A DNA stretch of 64,000 nucleotides, taken from the NCBI GenBank assembly GCA_963797765.1, contig CAWCQU010000003.1, forward strand, positions 1,674,001 through 1,738,000, in the 5' to 3' direction. Numbering within the stretch: position 1 is the stretch's first letter; each line of letters begins with the position of its first letter. Position numbers and translations under genes: made by a program. The notes below the pieces were generated by a model, which worked only from the letters and a program-made list of their open reading frames with translations, had not been told where the DNA came from and did no database searches. This DNA is from JBGPTK01 sp963797765. GTDB lineage: Bacteria; Acidobacteriota; Terriglobia; Acidiferrales; UBA7541. Shown here piece by piece: positions 35,288-43,755 of the stretch.

Positions 35288-37141
35288 ATGGAACTCCGCG
35301 AAAAAGTCTCGAATCTACCCGCACAGCCAGGCGTGTATTTGTTCCAGGATGCCACTGGAACGATAATTTACATCGGCAAAGCCACTTCCCTGCGGCACCG
35401 GGTAAGTTCTTACTTTCTGGAATCGAAGTGGCTGGACGCGAAGACCGGATCGCTGGTGCGCGAAGCTGCTGATATCGATTACATCGTTGTCGACAACGAA
35501 AAAGAAGCGCTGGCCCTCGAAAATAATCTAATTAAAAAGCACAAGCCCAAGTTCAATATTCTACTTCGCGACGACAAAACTTATCCCTACATCCGCTATA
35601 CGGCATTCGAGAAATATCCGCGAGTCTACGTAACCCGCCGGCTTCTAAAAGATGGATCAATTTATTTTGGCCCCTACTTTCCGGCTAGCTTGGCCTACCG
35701 GCTGGTCAGCCTAATCCACAAATATTTTCTGGTGCCTTCCTGCTTCGTTGACTTGACTCACCCGCACGCGCGTCCATGCCTGCAATATTACATCCATCGG
35801 TGTCTGGGACCGTGCGTTCCGGGCCTGACCACCGACGAACGGTATGCCGAAGCCGCGCGAGATGTACGGTTGTTCCTGGAAGGCCGCCGCCACGATTTGG
35901 TGAAGAGCCTGGAAGAACGCATGGCCATTGCCGCTCGCGAAGAGCGTTTCGAACAAGCGGCCGGGTATCGGGATCTGCTTCGGACGCTTGTGGAAATGGA
36001 AGAGCGGCAAAAGATTGCCGCATCGGCCGGCGATGATACGGACGTGATTGCCTGGTACGCGGAGCCGCCTCTCGCGGCTGTGAATCTATTTCACTTGCGA
36101 GGCGGCCAGGTGGTGGATCGGCGTGATTTTTATTGGGAGGACCTCGACGAATTCGACGGCCCCGATTTTCTGTCTTCTCTGTTGAAGCAGATTTATTTGG
36201 ACGCGGGATACTGGCCAAAATTCATCCACGTGCCGGTGGAATTTGAAGACCGCGGGCTGCTCGAAGAAGTCCTCACCGAGCGCAGCGGGCATCGCGTGGA
36301 AATCGTAATTCCGCAGCGCGGAACAAAGCGGGCCTTCCTCGATCTGGTGGAAAACAACGCGCACCACTCTTTCCTGCAGCGTTTCCGTGTACTCAAGCCC
36401 TCGTCGAAGGCCATCGTCGAAGCTCTCGAAAGCGCACTCGGCTTGCCCGAACCGCCGCGCCGGATCGAAAGTTTCGATATTTCCCACATCCAGGGATCGG
36501 ACACCGTGGCTTCCATGGTGCTGTGGGAAGACGGAAAAATGAAAAAATCCGGTTACCGCAAATTTATCGTGAGCGAGGAAAGACGAAACGACGATTTTGC
36601 CAGCATGAGTGAAACGGTGGAGCGACGTTACCGCCGGGTCCTGGCCGAGAAGCGTCCGCTGCCCAGCTTGATCCTGATCGACGGCGGCATCGGTCAATTG
36701 CGTGCCGCAGCGCAAGCACTGGAAAAACTTGAAATTATCAATCAGCCGCTCGCCAGTATCGCCAAGAAGGAAGAAATCATTTATATCTATGGGCGGGAAG
36801 ACGAACCAATCGTTCTGGACCGGCACTCGCCCATCCTCCATCTGGTTCAGCAAATACGCGACGAAACCCACCGTTTCGCGGTCACATTTCACCGCCATCG
36901 CCGCAAGCGCCGCCAGTTGCACACCGAGCTTACTGAAATCGCAGGCGTGGGCGCGCTGACCGCTCAGAAACTGCTTCGCCACTTCGGCAGCGTTGGTCAC
37001 TTACGGGGATTGTCTCTCGACGAACTCGCAGCCGCCGTCCCGCGGGCGCAGGCTCGGCGTGTGTATGAACATTTTCGCAAACAAGGCGGCGCGGAAACCA
37101 AAGAACCATCGACCGTCGCAAATCAAAATCACCCTCAATAA
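35288..37141 (+). CDS. uvrC: Excinuclease ABC subunit C
   Basis: A 617-residue dual-incision nuclease. It has a GIY-YIG domain (residues about 10-95, GVYLFQDATGTIIYIGKATSL), a cluster of Cys, a UVR-like helix pair (MAIAAREERFEQAAGYRDLL), an RNase H-like endonuclease (IESFDISHIQGSDTVASMV, LILIDGGIGQL) and a C-terminal helix-hairpin-helix (LTEIAGVGALTAQKLLRHFG). All parts are intact. It starts at ATG 35288. uvrA lies 4 kb upstream on the same strand, not adjacent. Confidence 0.96.
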   Translation: MELREKVSNLPAQPGVYLFQDATGTIIYIGKATSLRHRVSSYFLESKWLDAKTGSLVREAADIDYIVVDNEKEALALENNLIKKHKPKFNILLRDDKTYPYIRYTAFEKYPRVYVTRRLLKDGSIYFGPYFPASLAYRLVSLIHKYFLVPSCFVDLTHPHARPCLQYYIHRCLGPCVPGLTTDERYAEAARDVRLFLEGRRHDLVKSLEERMAIAAREERFEQAAGYRDLLRTLVEMEERQKIAASAGDDTDVIAWYAEPPLAAVNLFHLRGGQVVDRRDFYWEDLDEFDGPDFLSSLLKQIYLDAGYWPKFIHVPVEFEDRGLLEEVLTERSGHRVEIVIPQRGTKRAFLDLVENNAHHSFLQRFRVLKPSSKAIVEALESALGLPEPPRRIESFDISHIQGSDTVASMVLWEDGKMKKSGYRKFIVSEERRNDDFASMSETVERRYRRVLAEKRPLPSLILIDGGIGQLRAAAQALEKLEIINQPLASIAKKEEIIYIYGREDEPIVLDRHSPILHLVQQIRDETHRFAVTFHRHRRKRRQLHTELTEIAGVGALTAQKLLRHFGSVGHLRGLSLDELAAAVPRAQARRVYEHFRKQGGAETKEPSTVANQNHPQ

Positions 37142-37310
37142 CCCTCGCATTTCAAGTACTCGATGAGGGGATCGTCGCAGCTGCATCTACAAGTGCCATA
37201 CTGAACCGTACGGCAAGCCCCATCTACAGCCCTAAAACTCGCTGGTTGATGTAGATACTGTATTGCTCGTTCTCGGGGCCTATGCTACTGTCGCACTCAC
37301 GAGGTGAGAT

Positions 37311-37610
37311 ATGAGCGAAAATACGGGTTCGAAGATCAGCTATTTTCTGATTGGATTGGGGATCGGATCATTAGTTGGCATTTTGTTCGCGCCAAAATCA
37401 GGTGAGGAGACCAGGCAGTTCTTGACGTCTAAAGCAGACGAGGGCCGGGAATACGCACAAAGAAAAGCGCAGGAACTGCGCGATCGTGCGGAAGACCTGA
37501 TTGCGCGCAGCAAAGAGATTATGTCTCGACAGAAGGATTCCTTGAACGCGGCCGTTGACGCCGGCAAGGACGCCTACCAGCGCGAAAAGTCTAAAGCCTC
37601 GGCTTCCTAA
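37311..37610 (+). CDS. YtxH-domain protein
   Basis: A 99-residue protein with one N-terminal membrane helix carrying the YtxH pattern SYFLIGLGIGSLVGILFAPKSG, where FAPKSGEETR is the family hallmark, then a charged helix (EYAQRKAQELRDRAEDL). GAGGTGAG precedes the ATG. YtxH proteins are small envelope or stress proteins of unclear role. It is followed after 10 nt by a DUF948-like gene, a pairing also known elsewhere. Confidence 0.85.
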   Translation: MSENTGSKISYFLIGLGIGSLVGILFAPKSGEETRQFLTSKADEGREYAQRKAQELRDRAEDLIARSKEIMSRQKDSLNAAVDAGKDAYQREKSKASAS

Positions 37611-37620
37611 GGAACTCCGG

Positions 37621-38133
37621 ATGCTGCAATTCTGGCTGGAATTTTTCGTCATTGTGGCAGGGATCGCCATTACGGTACAGGCGATCATCCTCATAGGGAT
37701 GTTCCTGCAGATGAAAGAGTTGAGCCGCCATGTCACGCGGCTCACCACAGACCTCCAATTGAAGGTCGATCCAATTCTCATCCGGACGAATCGTATTCTG
37801 GAAGATTCCCAGGATCGAATCGCCAGCATTGTCGCCGATTCCGCGGAAGTTGTCCGGCTGGCACGGAACCAAGCGCAAAACGTGGACCGGGTGATGACGG
37901 ATACAGTGGATCGTCTGCGAGTTCAGGTAATTCGCGCCGATCACATTCTCACCGGCGCTTTGGAAGTTGTCGAGGACACTGGAACGCAAGTTCGCAACAC
38001 TCTTTGGGGGCCAATCCACAACGTGATTGCGCTTCTCAAAGGCCTGAAAACGGGTCTGGATGTCCTGCGTGGAAATCAGCGGCCGCATTCAGATTCGAAT
38101 CCCGGTTCGCAGGACGAAGAACTCTTTATCTGA
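37621..38133 (+). CDS. DUF948-like membrane protein
   Basis: About 170 residues from ATG 37621. One membrane helix near the N-terminus (FFVIVAGIAITVQAIILIGMFL) is followed by a long coiled coil (LSRHVTRLTTDLQLKVDPIL, VVRLARNQAQNVDRVMTDTV). The layout resembles DUF948 proteins, which sit next to YtxH genes. The earlier ATG at 37555 lies inside the ytxH-like gene and is not used. Confidence 0.75.
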   Translation: MLQFWLEFFVIVAGIAITVQAIILIGMFLQMKELSRHVTRLTTDLQLKVDPILIRTNRILEDSQDRIASIVADSAEVVRLARNQAQNVDRVMTDTVDRLRVQVIRADHILTGALEVVEDTGTQVRNTLWGPIHNVIALLKGLKTGLDVLRGNQRPHSDSNPGSQDEELFI

Positions 38134-38159
38134 ATCCCGATCCCCATCCGGGCGTGGGT

Positions 38160-39305
38160 TTATCGAATCCATCCGCCGCCTAACACTTGTTCTCCCAAAT
38201 AAAAAACTGCCGCTTGGCCTGGAGTGATCGCACGCTGCGGCTCGTCAAACCGGACTTGTGCACTTGTGCGGCCGGCTGGCGTCACTGTGGCGGATGCGGG
38301 TAGATGGCGGTTCCTGATCTTTACCATCGCTCTTACCGGCTGCTCAGGGCATTCCACCGAAACCCAGTTCACGTCCCGGACCTCGCAGGATTGCCGGCGA
38401 AGTTCATCATCGGCGCCCACCACCAACCGGTTTCGCACCCGATCCAGTTCCACCACATAGAGCGGATGGCCCGCGGCAACGCCCAAACCTTTGCGCTGTC
38501 CGACGGTGTACTGATGCAAGCCTTCGTGCCGTCCAATCACTTCTCCATCCGTCGTCACGATTTCGCCAGATTCCGCGGAGAGCGTTCTTCCCTGCTCGTT
38601 CAAATAACTCTTAATGAAACGCACATAATTTCCGGTGGGTACAAAACAAATCTCCTGGCTTTCCGGCTTTTCCGCCACCGGCAATTGTGCCCGCCGCGCG
38701 ATGGCTCGCACTTCCGTCTTGGTCAGTTCGCCCAGTGGGAATTCAGTGCGCGCAAGCTGCTCCTGCGTAAGACCAAATAGAAAATAAGACTGGTCCTTGC
38801 TCTCGTCGCGCGCCGTCCACAATTCGTAGCGGCCCGTTTCGCAGTTCTTCAGCACGCGGCAATAGTGTCCGGTGGCGATGCGCTCGGCGCCAATTTCCCG
38901 GGCCGTCAGAAGTAACTGATCGAATTTGACGTGATTATTGCAGAGGGTGCACGGGATCGGCGTCCGGCCGGATAGATAATCGTCCACGAACGGCCGAATA
39001 ACCGTCTGCTCGAACTTTTGCTCGAAATTAACCACGTAAAACGGAAAGCACAGATGCTCCGCCACCCGGCGCGCGTCGTAAACATCATCGAGCGAGCAAC
39101 AACGATGCTGCGCCGGACCGTCCCCCTGCAGCTCGGGAAGACGCCGCTGATTCCATAGCTGCATCGTCAGGCCGATGATGGCTTGGCCGCGTTCCTTCAT
39201 GATCGCCGCGACGGTGGAACTGTCCACACCTCCACTCATGGCTACAGCGATGGGCGCGGCAGCGGCGGCAGTGTTCTCGGATTCGATCTGAATTTGCGAA
39301 TTCAT
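38160..39305 (-). CDS. mnmA: tRNA-specific 2-thiouridylase MnmA
   Basis: A 381-residue ATP-pyrophosphatase-type enzyme: P-loop AVAMSGGVDSSTVAA near residue 25, catalytic Cys motif PCTLCNNHVKFDQL, second catalytic Cys in SQEICFVPTGNYVRFI, and the C-terminal beta domains (YTVGQRKGLGVAAGHPLYVV). It 2-thiolates U34 of tRNA-Lys/Glu/Gln using persulfide sulfur. It begins 13 nt after the cysteine desulfurase stop, so enzyme and sulfur donor are co-transcribed. Confidence 0.95.
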   Translation of the reverse strand: MNSQIQIESENTAAAAAPIAVAMSGGVDSSTVAAIMKERGQAIIGLTMQLWNQRRLPELQGDGPAQHRCCSLDDVYDARRVAEHLCFPFYVVNFEQKFEQTVIRPFVDDYLSGRTPIPCTLCNNHVKFDQLLLTAREIGAERIATGHYCRVLKNCETGRYELWTARDESKDQSYFLFGLTQEQLARTEFPLGELTKTEVRAIARRAQLPVAEKPESQEICFVPTGNYVRFIKSYLNEQGRTLSAESGEIVTTDGEVIGRHEGLHQYTVGQRKGLGVAAGHPLYVVELDRVRNRLVVGADDELRRQSCEVRDVNWVSVECPEQPVRAMVKIRNRHLPASATVTPAGRTSAQVRFDEPQRAITPGQAAVFYLGEQVLGGGWIR

Positions 39306-39318
39306 GAGAATAAGGGAT

Positions 39319-40517
39319 TCACCGCGCCGCGACAGGCCGCTTTTGTTCCGGGTTCATCGCGCGTGGCGTCGCGGGTGATAATTCGCGCAGATGCGCTACC
39401 ACGCCGGGAATCACGTCGAGCGCAAACTCAATTTCGGCAGCGGTAGTGTGCCGCCCCAGGCTGAAGCGCAAACTGCCGCGCGCCTCTTCGGGCGACAGAC
39501 CAATCGCCGTCAGTACGTGCGATGGCTCAATTGCTCCCGAAGAACACGCCGCTCCTGTCGAGCAGATCACGCCCTTTAGATCGAGCGCAATCACCATCGA
39601 CTCTCCGCCCGCGTGGGAGATTGTAATGTTCGACGTGTTCGGGACGCGATGTTCAGGACTGCCATTCACGCGAGCATTTGAAACCACGTGCAGCACGCCT
39701 CCCTCAAATCGATCCCGCAACGCCGCGATTCGCTCCGAATCAGCGGCGAGATTTCGCCGCACAATTTCCGCCGCCGCCCCCAGTCCCACAATCCCGGGAA
39801 CATTTTCCGTGCCCGCGCGGCGGTCGCGCTCGTGGTGCCCGCCACGAAATTGCGGCTCGAGTACAGTTCCCGTGCGCACGTAGAGCGCTCCTGTGCCTTT
39901 GGGTCCATAAAACTTGTGCGCAGAAATCGAAAGCAAATCCACGCCCAGCCGGTTTACGTCGAGAGGCAGCTTGCCCGCGGATTGCACCGCGTCGGTATGA
40001 AAATAAATGTCCGCTTCCGCAGCGATTCGCGCGATTTCCTCGATCGGCTGAATCACTCCGATTTCATTGTTCGCGTGCATCACCGAAATCAAAATCGTTT
40101 CGGCACGAATCGCGCGCCTCACCTCCGCCGGATCAAGCAACCCCTCCCGATTCACCGGTAGGTACGTAACTTCCACTCCCTGGCGCTCCAGCGCTTCGCA
40201 GGAATGCAGTACAGCGTGGTGCTCGATCTGCGTAGTGATCACATGCCTCTTCGCGCGCACGGTGACGCAGCCACGACTCCGAAAATAGCCAGGTTGTCCG
40301 CTTCCGTGCCGCCGCTGGTGAACACAATCTCGCCAGACTTCGCGCCAATCATTGCTGCAACCGATTCGCGCGCCCGGTCCACCGCTCCACGGGCCTGCTG
40401 GCCCGATGAATGAATCGAGCTGGCATTGCCATAGCGCTCGCCAAAATAAGGCAGCATCGCTTCGAGGACCTCGCGGTCTACGGGCGTCGTCGCATTGTGA
40501 TCGAGATAGATGCTCAT
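39319..40517 (-). CDS. iscS: Cysteine desulfurase (IscS/NifS family), with an apparent one-base frameshift
   Basis: The N-terminal frame starts MSIYLDHNATTP and runs through GNASSIHSSGQQARGAVDRARE and IVFTSGGTEADNLAIFG, then stops at 40239. The adjacent frame resumes with RAKRHVITTQIEHHAVLHSCE, LISVMHANNEIGVIQP, the PLP-Lys motif SAHKFYGPKGTGALYV and the catalytic Cys loop STGAACSSGAIEPSHVL, ending at 39319. The switch falls in a GC repeat (40252-40259). The span is 1199 nt, one short of a multiple of three. It supplies sulfur to MnmA and Fe-S assembly. No iscU follows. Confidence 0.88.
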
Positions 40518-40678
40518 TGCAGCGAATCACCAAGTACTTGCGGCAGGGCCGGCTCCCGTGCCGCGGCAGGCATAATTTCAGCTGCCAGAATACTTTCCAA
40601 CGGAAGAGGGGTCAAGCAATCGCGGCGGCATCTGCCGAAAGTTCCCTGCTTACGGCTCTTTACCAGCTTACCACAACG

Positions 40679-40825
40679 CTAAAACCAATCACTGCGGTAA
40701 GCAACCCACCAACTGACATACGCGATGGGGATTGTCGCGGCCAAACCCCAAATCAGCGGCAAAGCGAAGTCAGCAATCAGTCCCAGAAGCAGAAACAGCG
40801 CCCAGAAGATTTTCTTTTGACCCAT
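40679..40825 (-). CDS. 48-residue two-helix membrane protein, function unknown
   Basis: A short minus-strand frame with GGGGAG just upstream of ATG 40825 and stop TAG at 40679-40681. The product starts MGQKKIFWALFLLLGLIADF and has two hydrophobic helices separated by a proline turn, with aromatic residues (SWWVAYRSDWF) at the C-terminal membrane face. It lies 161 nt upstream of the cysteine desulfurase, same strand. Ribosome site, composition and topology support a real gene; no family is recognised. Confidence 0.6.
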   Translation of the reverse strand: MGQKKIFWALFLLLGLIADFALPLIWGLAATIPIAYVSWWVAYRSDWF

Positions 40826-41019
40826 CTTCTCCCCGCCAACATCCCGCCCGTAATTCACGCTCCGTCACATCTGGTTCCAACACTTCGATTATAGCTCTTG
40901 CCGCCGAAGTGCTTCGCTGGTTCCGTCCGCTATGTACGAACCTGACAAAGTTCCCCCGAGCGTGCTTGCGCCGGTCCATCGGGCAAGCTAACCTGCCTAC
41001 TGACTTCCTGGAGAGAGAC

Positions 41020-41814
41020 GTGAGCCGGCCCATCATCACACTCACCACGGATTACGGCGTACAGGACCATCTCGTCGGCGCGATGAAAGGCGTGATTCTC
41101 AACGTCAATCCTGAGGCCGAAATCACCGACATTACTCACGGCGTCGTCCCATACGATTTGCTCGACGGCGCCCTCGCCATCGGCCAGGCTTACCGGTTCT
41201 TCCCTCCCCGAACGATCCACGTGGTTGTGGTGGATCCTGGAGTCGGCACGCCGCGCCGCCCGATTCTGGTCACCGGAGATCAGCATTATTTCATCGCCCC
41301 GGATAATGGGGTGCTCTCCTTGATCTACGACCGGGAAACAACGCTGACCGTCCGGCACATCACCGCCGAACATTACTTTCTTCACCCTATCAGTAATACG
41401 TTTCATGGCCGGGACGTGTTCGCACCGGCCGCCGCATGGCTTTCGAAGGTGGGACAGACCGCGAGTTTCGGCGAGGAAATTACCGACTTTGTGCGCTTTG
41501 CCCTGCCCAAGCCTAAGGCTGGGGACAACGTGGTCAAAGGCGTTGTGCTTCGCGTCGATGGTTTCGGCAACTTGATGACGAATCTGACGCCCCTGGACGT
41601 CCCGAAGGTTGTAGAGTCCGGCTCCGCATTTAAAATCCGCGTGGGCTCCGGCGAAATAACCAGTTTGAAGCAAACATTCGCGGAAGGCGCGCCTGGCGAA
41701 CCCGTCGCCATCGTCGGCTCAAGCGGCTTCCTCGAAATATCCGTCAATCGTGGCAACGCCGCGCGAACTGTTGGCGCAGCGCGTGGCGCGGAGGTAATCG
41801 TCGAGTTCGGCTAA
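41020..41814 (+). CDS. SAM hydrolase / SAM-dependent halogenase-family protein (DUF62)
   Basis: About 264 residues from GTG 41020, which has GGAGAGAG upstream and gives the family opening SRPIITLTTDYGVQDHLVG. Other family motifs: ITHGVVPYDLLDGALAI, HVVVVDPGVGTPRRPI, FIAPDNGVLS, FHGRDVFAPAAAWL, and a C-terminal barrel with VDGFGNLMTNL. Most family members hydrolyse S-adenosylmethionine to adenosine; a few are fluorinases or chlorinases. Nothing here supports halogenation. The longer upstream frame to 40732 overlaps the small membrane-protein gene antisense and is not part of the protein. Confidence 0.87.
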   Translation: MSRPIITLTTDYGVQDHLVGAMKGVILNVNPEAEITDITHGVVPYDLLDGALAIGQAYRFFPPRTIHVVVVDPGVGTPRRPILVTGDQHYFIAPDNGVLSLIYDRETTLTVRHITAEHYFLHPISNTFHGRDVFAPAAAWLSKVGQTASFGEEITDFVRFALPKPKAGDNVVKGVVLRVDGFGNLMTNLTPLDVPKVVESGSAFKIRVGSGEITSLKQTFAEGAPGEPVAIVGSSGFLEISVNRGNAARTVGAARGAEVIVEFG

Positions 41815-41976
41815 TCTATCAGCCCTTTAGATTCTGGCGAATCCAGCGCCCGCTCGTACGGACCCGCCAAAACTGGTTAGCGATCATACCGAGGGCCGCA
41901 TTCAGGCCCAAGGACTCCCCCTTGCCGTTGCGTCGTTCGCAAAGCAAAGATTTTTCCAGCCTCGACGTCCCACCGT

Positions 41977-42838
41977 CTACCGAGTCAAATCCGTCACAAT
42001 CAAAAACGCCCGCATTCGCGGATCCATCCAATCCCTCAGCGCATCCCCAAGCAAATTAAACGCCAGCACCGCCGTCATCACCGCCAGCGCCGGAAACACC
42101 ACCAAATGGGGCGCATCGAATAAATGTCCTCGGCCATCATTCAACATCGCTCCCCAACTCGGCATCGGAGCCAGCACTCCTAATCCCAAAAAGCTCAAAG
42201 TGGATTCCGCTAAAATCGCGCCGGCCATTCCAATCGTGGCCTGTACCATCACCGGCTGCAAAATATTAGGCACCAGGTGGCGAACCAAAATCCGCGCGTG
42301 CGACGCGCCCAGCGACCGGGCGGCAACCACGTAATCCATTTCTTTGGCTTGCAGCACCTGCGCCCGAGCCAATCGCGCATACCCTGCCCAGCCCGTGATG
42401 GTCAGCGCGATGATCACCTTGTTCAATCCAGGCCCCAGGAAGGCCGCAAAAGCAATCGCCAGCAGAATTCCCGGAAACGAGAGAAACGCGTTGATCAGCA
42501 CTATGTTGATCGACCGATCAAACCAGCCTCCAAAATATCCCGCCACGGAACCGATCAGAAGCCCCACAATCCCCGCCCCAAGCACCACCGAAACGCTTAC
42601 CAGCATGGATACGCGAGTCCCGAAAATGATTCGCGACAAAATATCGCGGCCCAGTTCGTCCGTGCCCATCCAGTGATGCGCGCTCGGCCCGATCAGTCGC
42701 GACGGTAAGATTTTGCGCCGAGGGATCATACGGCGCGATCCAGGGCGCCGCCAGGGCCACCACCAAGAGAAACAACGCCAGCGCCAGGCCCAGCCGGCCA
42801 AGTCCGCTCGTGCGCAAAAATTGTTTCAATGCCTTCAT
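41977..42838 (-). CDS. Peptide/nickel-type ABC transporter permease (OppC/DppC-like), with an apparent one-base frameshift
   Basis: It starts at ATG 42838 in an ATGA overlap with the upstream OppB-like gene: MKALKQFLRTSGLGRLG, a membrane helix, and APYDPSAQN. At about 42704-42712 the frame shifts and continues PSRLIGPSAHHWMGTDELGRD, a hallmark of OppC proteins. The transmembrane core then follows with the EAA-type loop YVVAARSLGASHARILVRHLVPN, ending at 41977. The span is 862 nt, one base over a multiple of three. Restored length is about 286 residues. Neither ATPases nor a binding protein are adjacent. Confidence 0.86.
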
Positions 42839-43755
42839 TCGAACCGGATCCTCGGATCGACAACCGCATAAACAAAATCCGTAATCAAGTTCACAAACAC
42901 ATAAGAAACCGCGATCACCAATATGCATCCTTGCAAAAGCGGATAATCCCTGGCCTGAATCGCTTGCACAGTCAGCCGGCCGATTCCCGGCCACGAGAAA
43001 ATGGTTTCGGTAACAATTGTTCCGGCGAGCAGAGTTCCGAACTGCAGTCCCAAAATCGTCAAAATTGGAATCAGCGCATTGCGAAAAGCGTGTCGCAGCA
43101 GTACGGCCGATTCCGGCAGGCCTTTCGCGCGCGCCGTGCGAACGTAATCGCTGGAGAGTTCTTCCATCATTGCCGTCCGCACCATCCGCGTCAGAATCGC
43201 CGCCAGCGCTGCACCCAAAGTGACGGCGGGCAAAATCAAATGCGAGATGCCCCCGCGCCCCGATACCGGGAGCCATCCGATCCACACGGAGAAAATAAGA
43301 ATTAGCACTGGCCCAAGAGCGAAATTCGGCACGGAAAGTCCCAGGAGAGTAAAAAAACCGACAGCGTGGTCAACGCCGCTCCCCCGCCGGTGCGCCGCCA
43401 AAATTCCCGCCGGAATTCCAATCAACATGCAAACGCATAATCCAAACACCGCTAGTTCCAGCGTCGCGGGGTAATGCGTCAACACCGTGCTCAGCACCGG
43501 CTGTTGAAAGCGAAACGATTGCCCCATATCGCCGCGAAATAATCCCTTGATGAAACGGACGTACTGCACGCCGATAGGCAAATCAAGGCCCAGCGAATGG
43601 CGCAACTGATCCACTTCCTCAGTACGCGCGCCTTCACCCAGCATCTGCTGCACCGGGTCGCCGGGAATGATGTGAGCGAGAAGAAAAACCATGGTGAGTA
43701 TGAGCCACAGGGCAGGCAGCACCAGCAGGACGCGCGAGAAAATGTAACGAATCAT
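42835..43755 (-). CDS. Peptide/nickel-type ABC transporter permease (OppB/DppB-like)
   Basis: A 306-residue inner-membrane protein with six predicted helices and the OppB pattern: start MIRYIFSRVLLVLPALWLI, IPGDPVQQMLG, LGLDLPIGVQYVRFIKGLFRGDMGQS-type segment, and the EAA loop YVRTARAKGLPESAVLLRHAFRNALIPI. It overlaps the TlyC-like gene stop (ATGA) and the OppC-like start (ATGA), so three unrelated-looking membrane genes are translationally linked. Substrate is probably a peptide, nickel or sugar oligomer. Confidence 0.9.
   Translation of the reverse strand: MIRYIFSRVLLVLPALWLILTMVFLLAHIIPGDPVQQMLGEGARTEEVDQLRHSLGLDLPIGVQYVRFIKGLFRGDMGQSFRFQQPVLSTVLTHYPATLELAVFGLCVCMLIGIPAGILAAHRRGSGVDHAVGFFTLLGLSVPNFALGPVLILIFSVWIGWLPVSGRGGISHLILPAVTLGAALAAILTRMVRTAMMEELSSDYVRTARAKGLPESAVLLRHAFRNALIPILTILGLQFGTLLAGTIVTETIFSWPGIGRLTVQAIQARDYPLLQGCILVIAVSYVFVNLITDFVYAVVDPRIRFE

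Noticed and set aside
40732..41019. In-frame extension of the SAM hydrolase upstream of the GTG at 41020
   Set aside because: It is antisense to the small membrane-protein gene, has no family similarity, and the GTG at 41020 has a strong ribosome site.
41819..42031. A 70-residue minus-strand reading frame after the OppC-like gene
   Set aside because: It is partly out-of-frame overlap with the permease, has no ribosome site, and the composition is not convincing.
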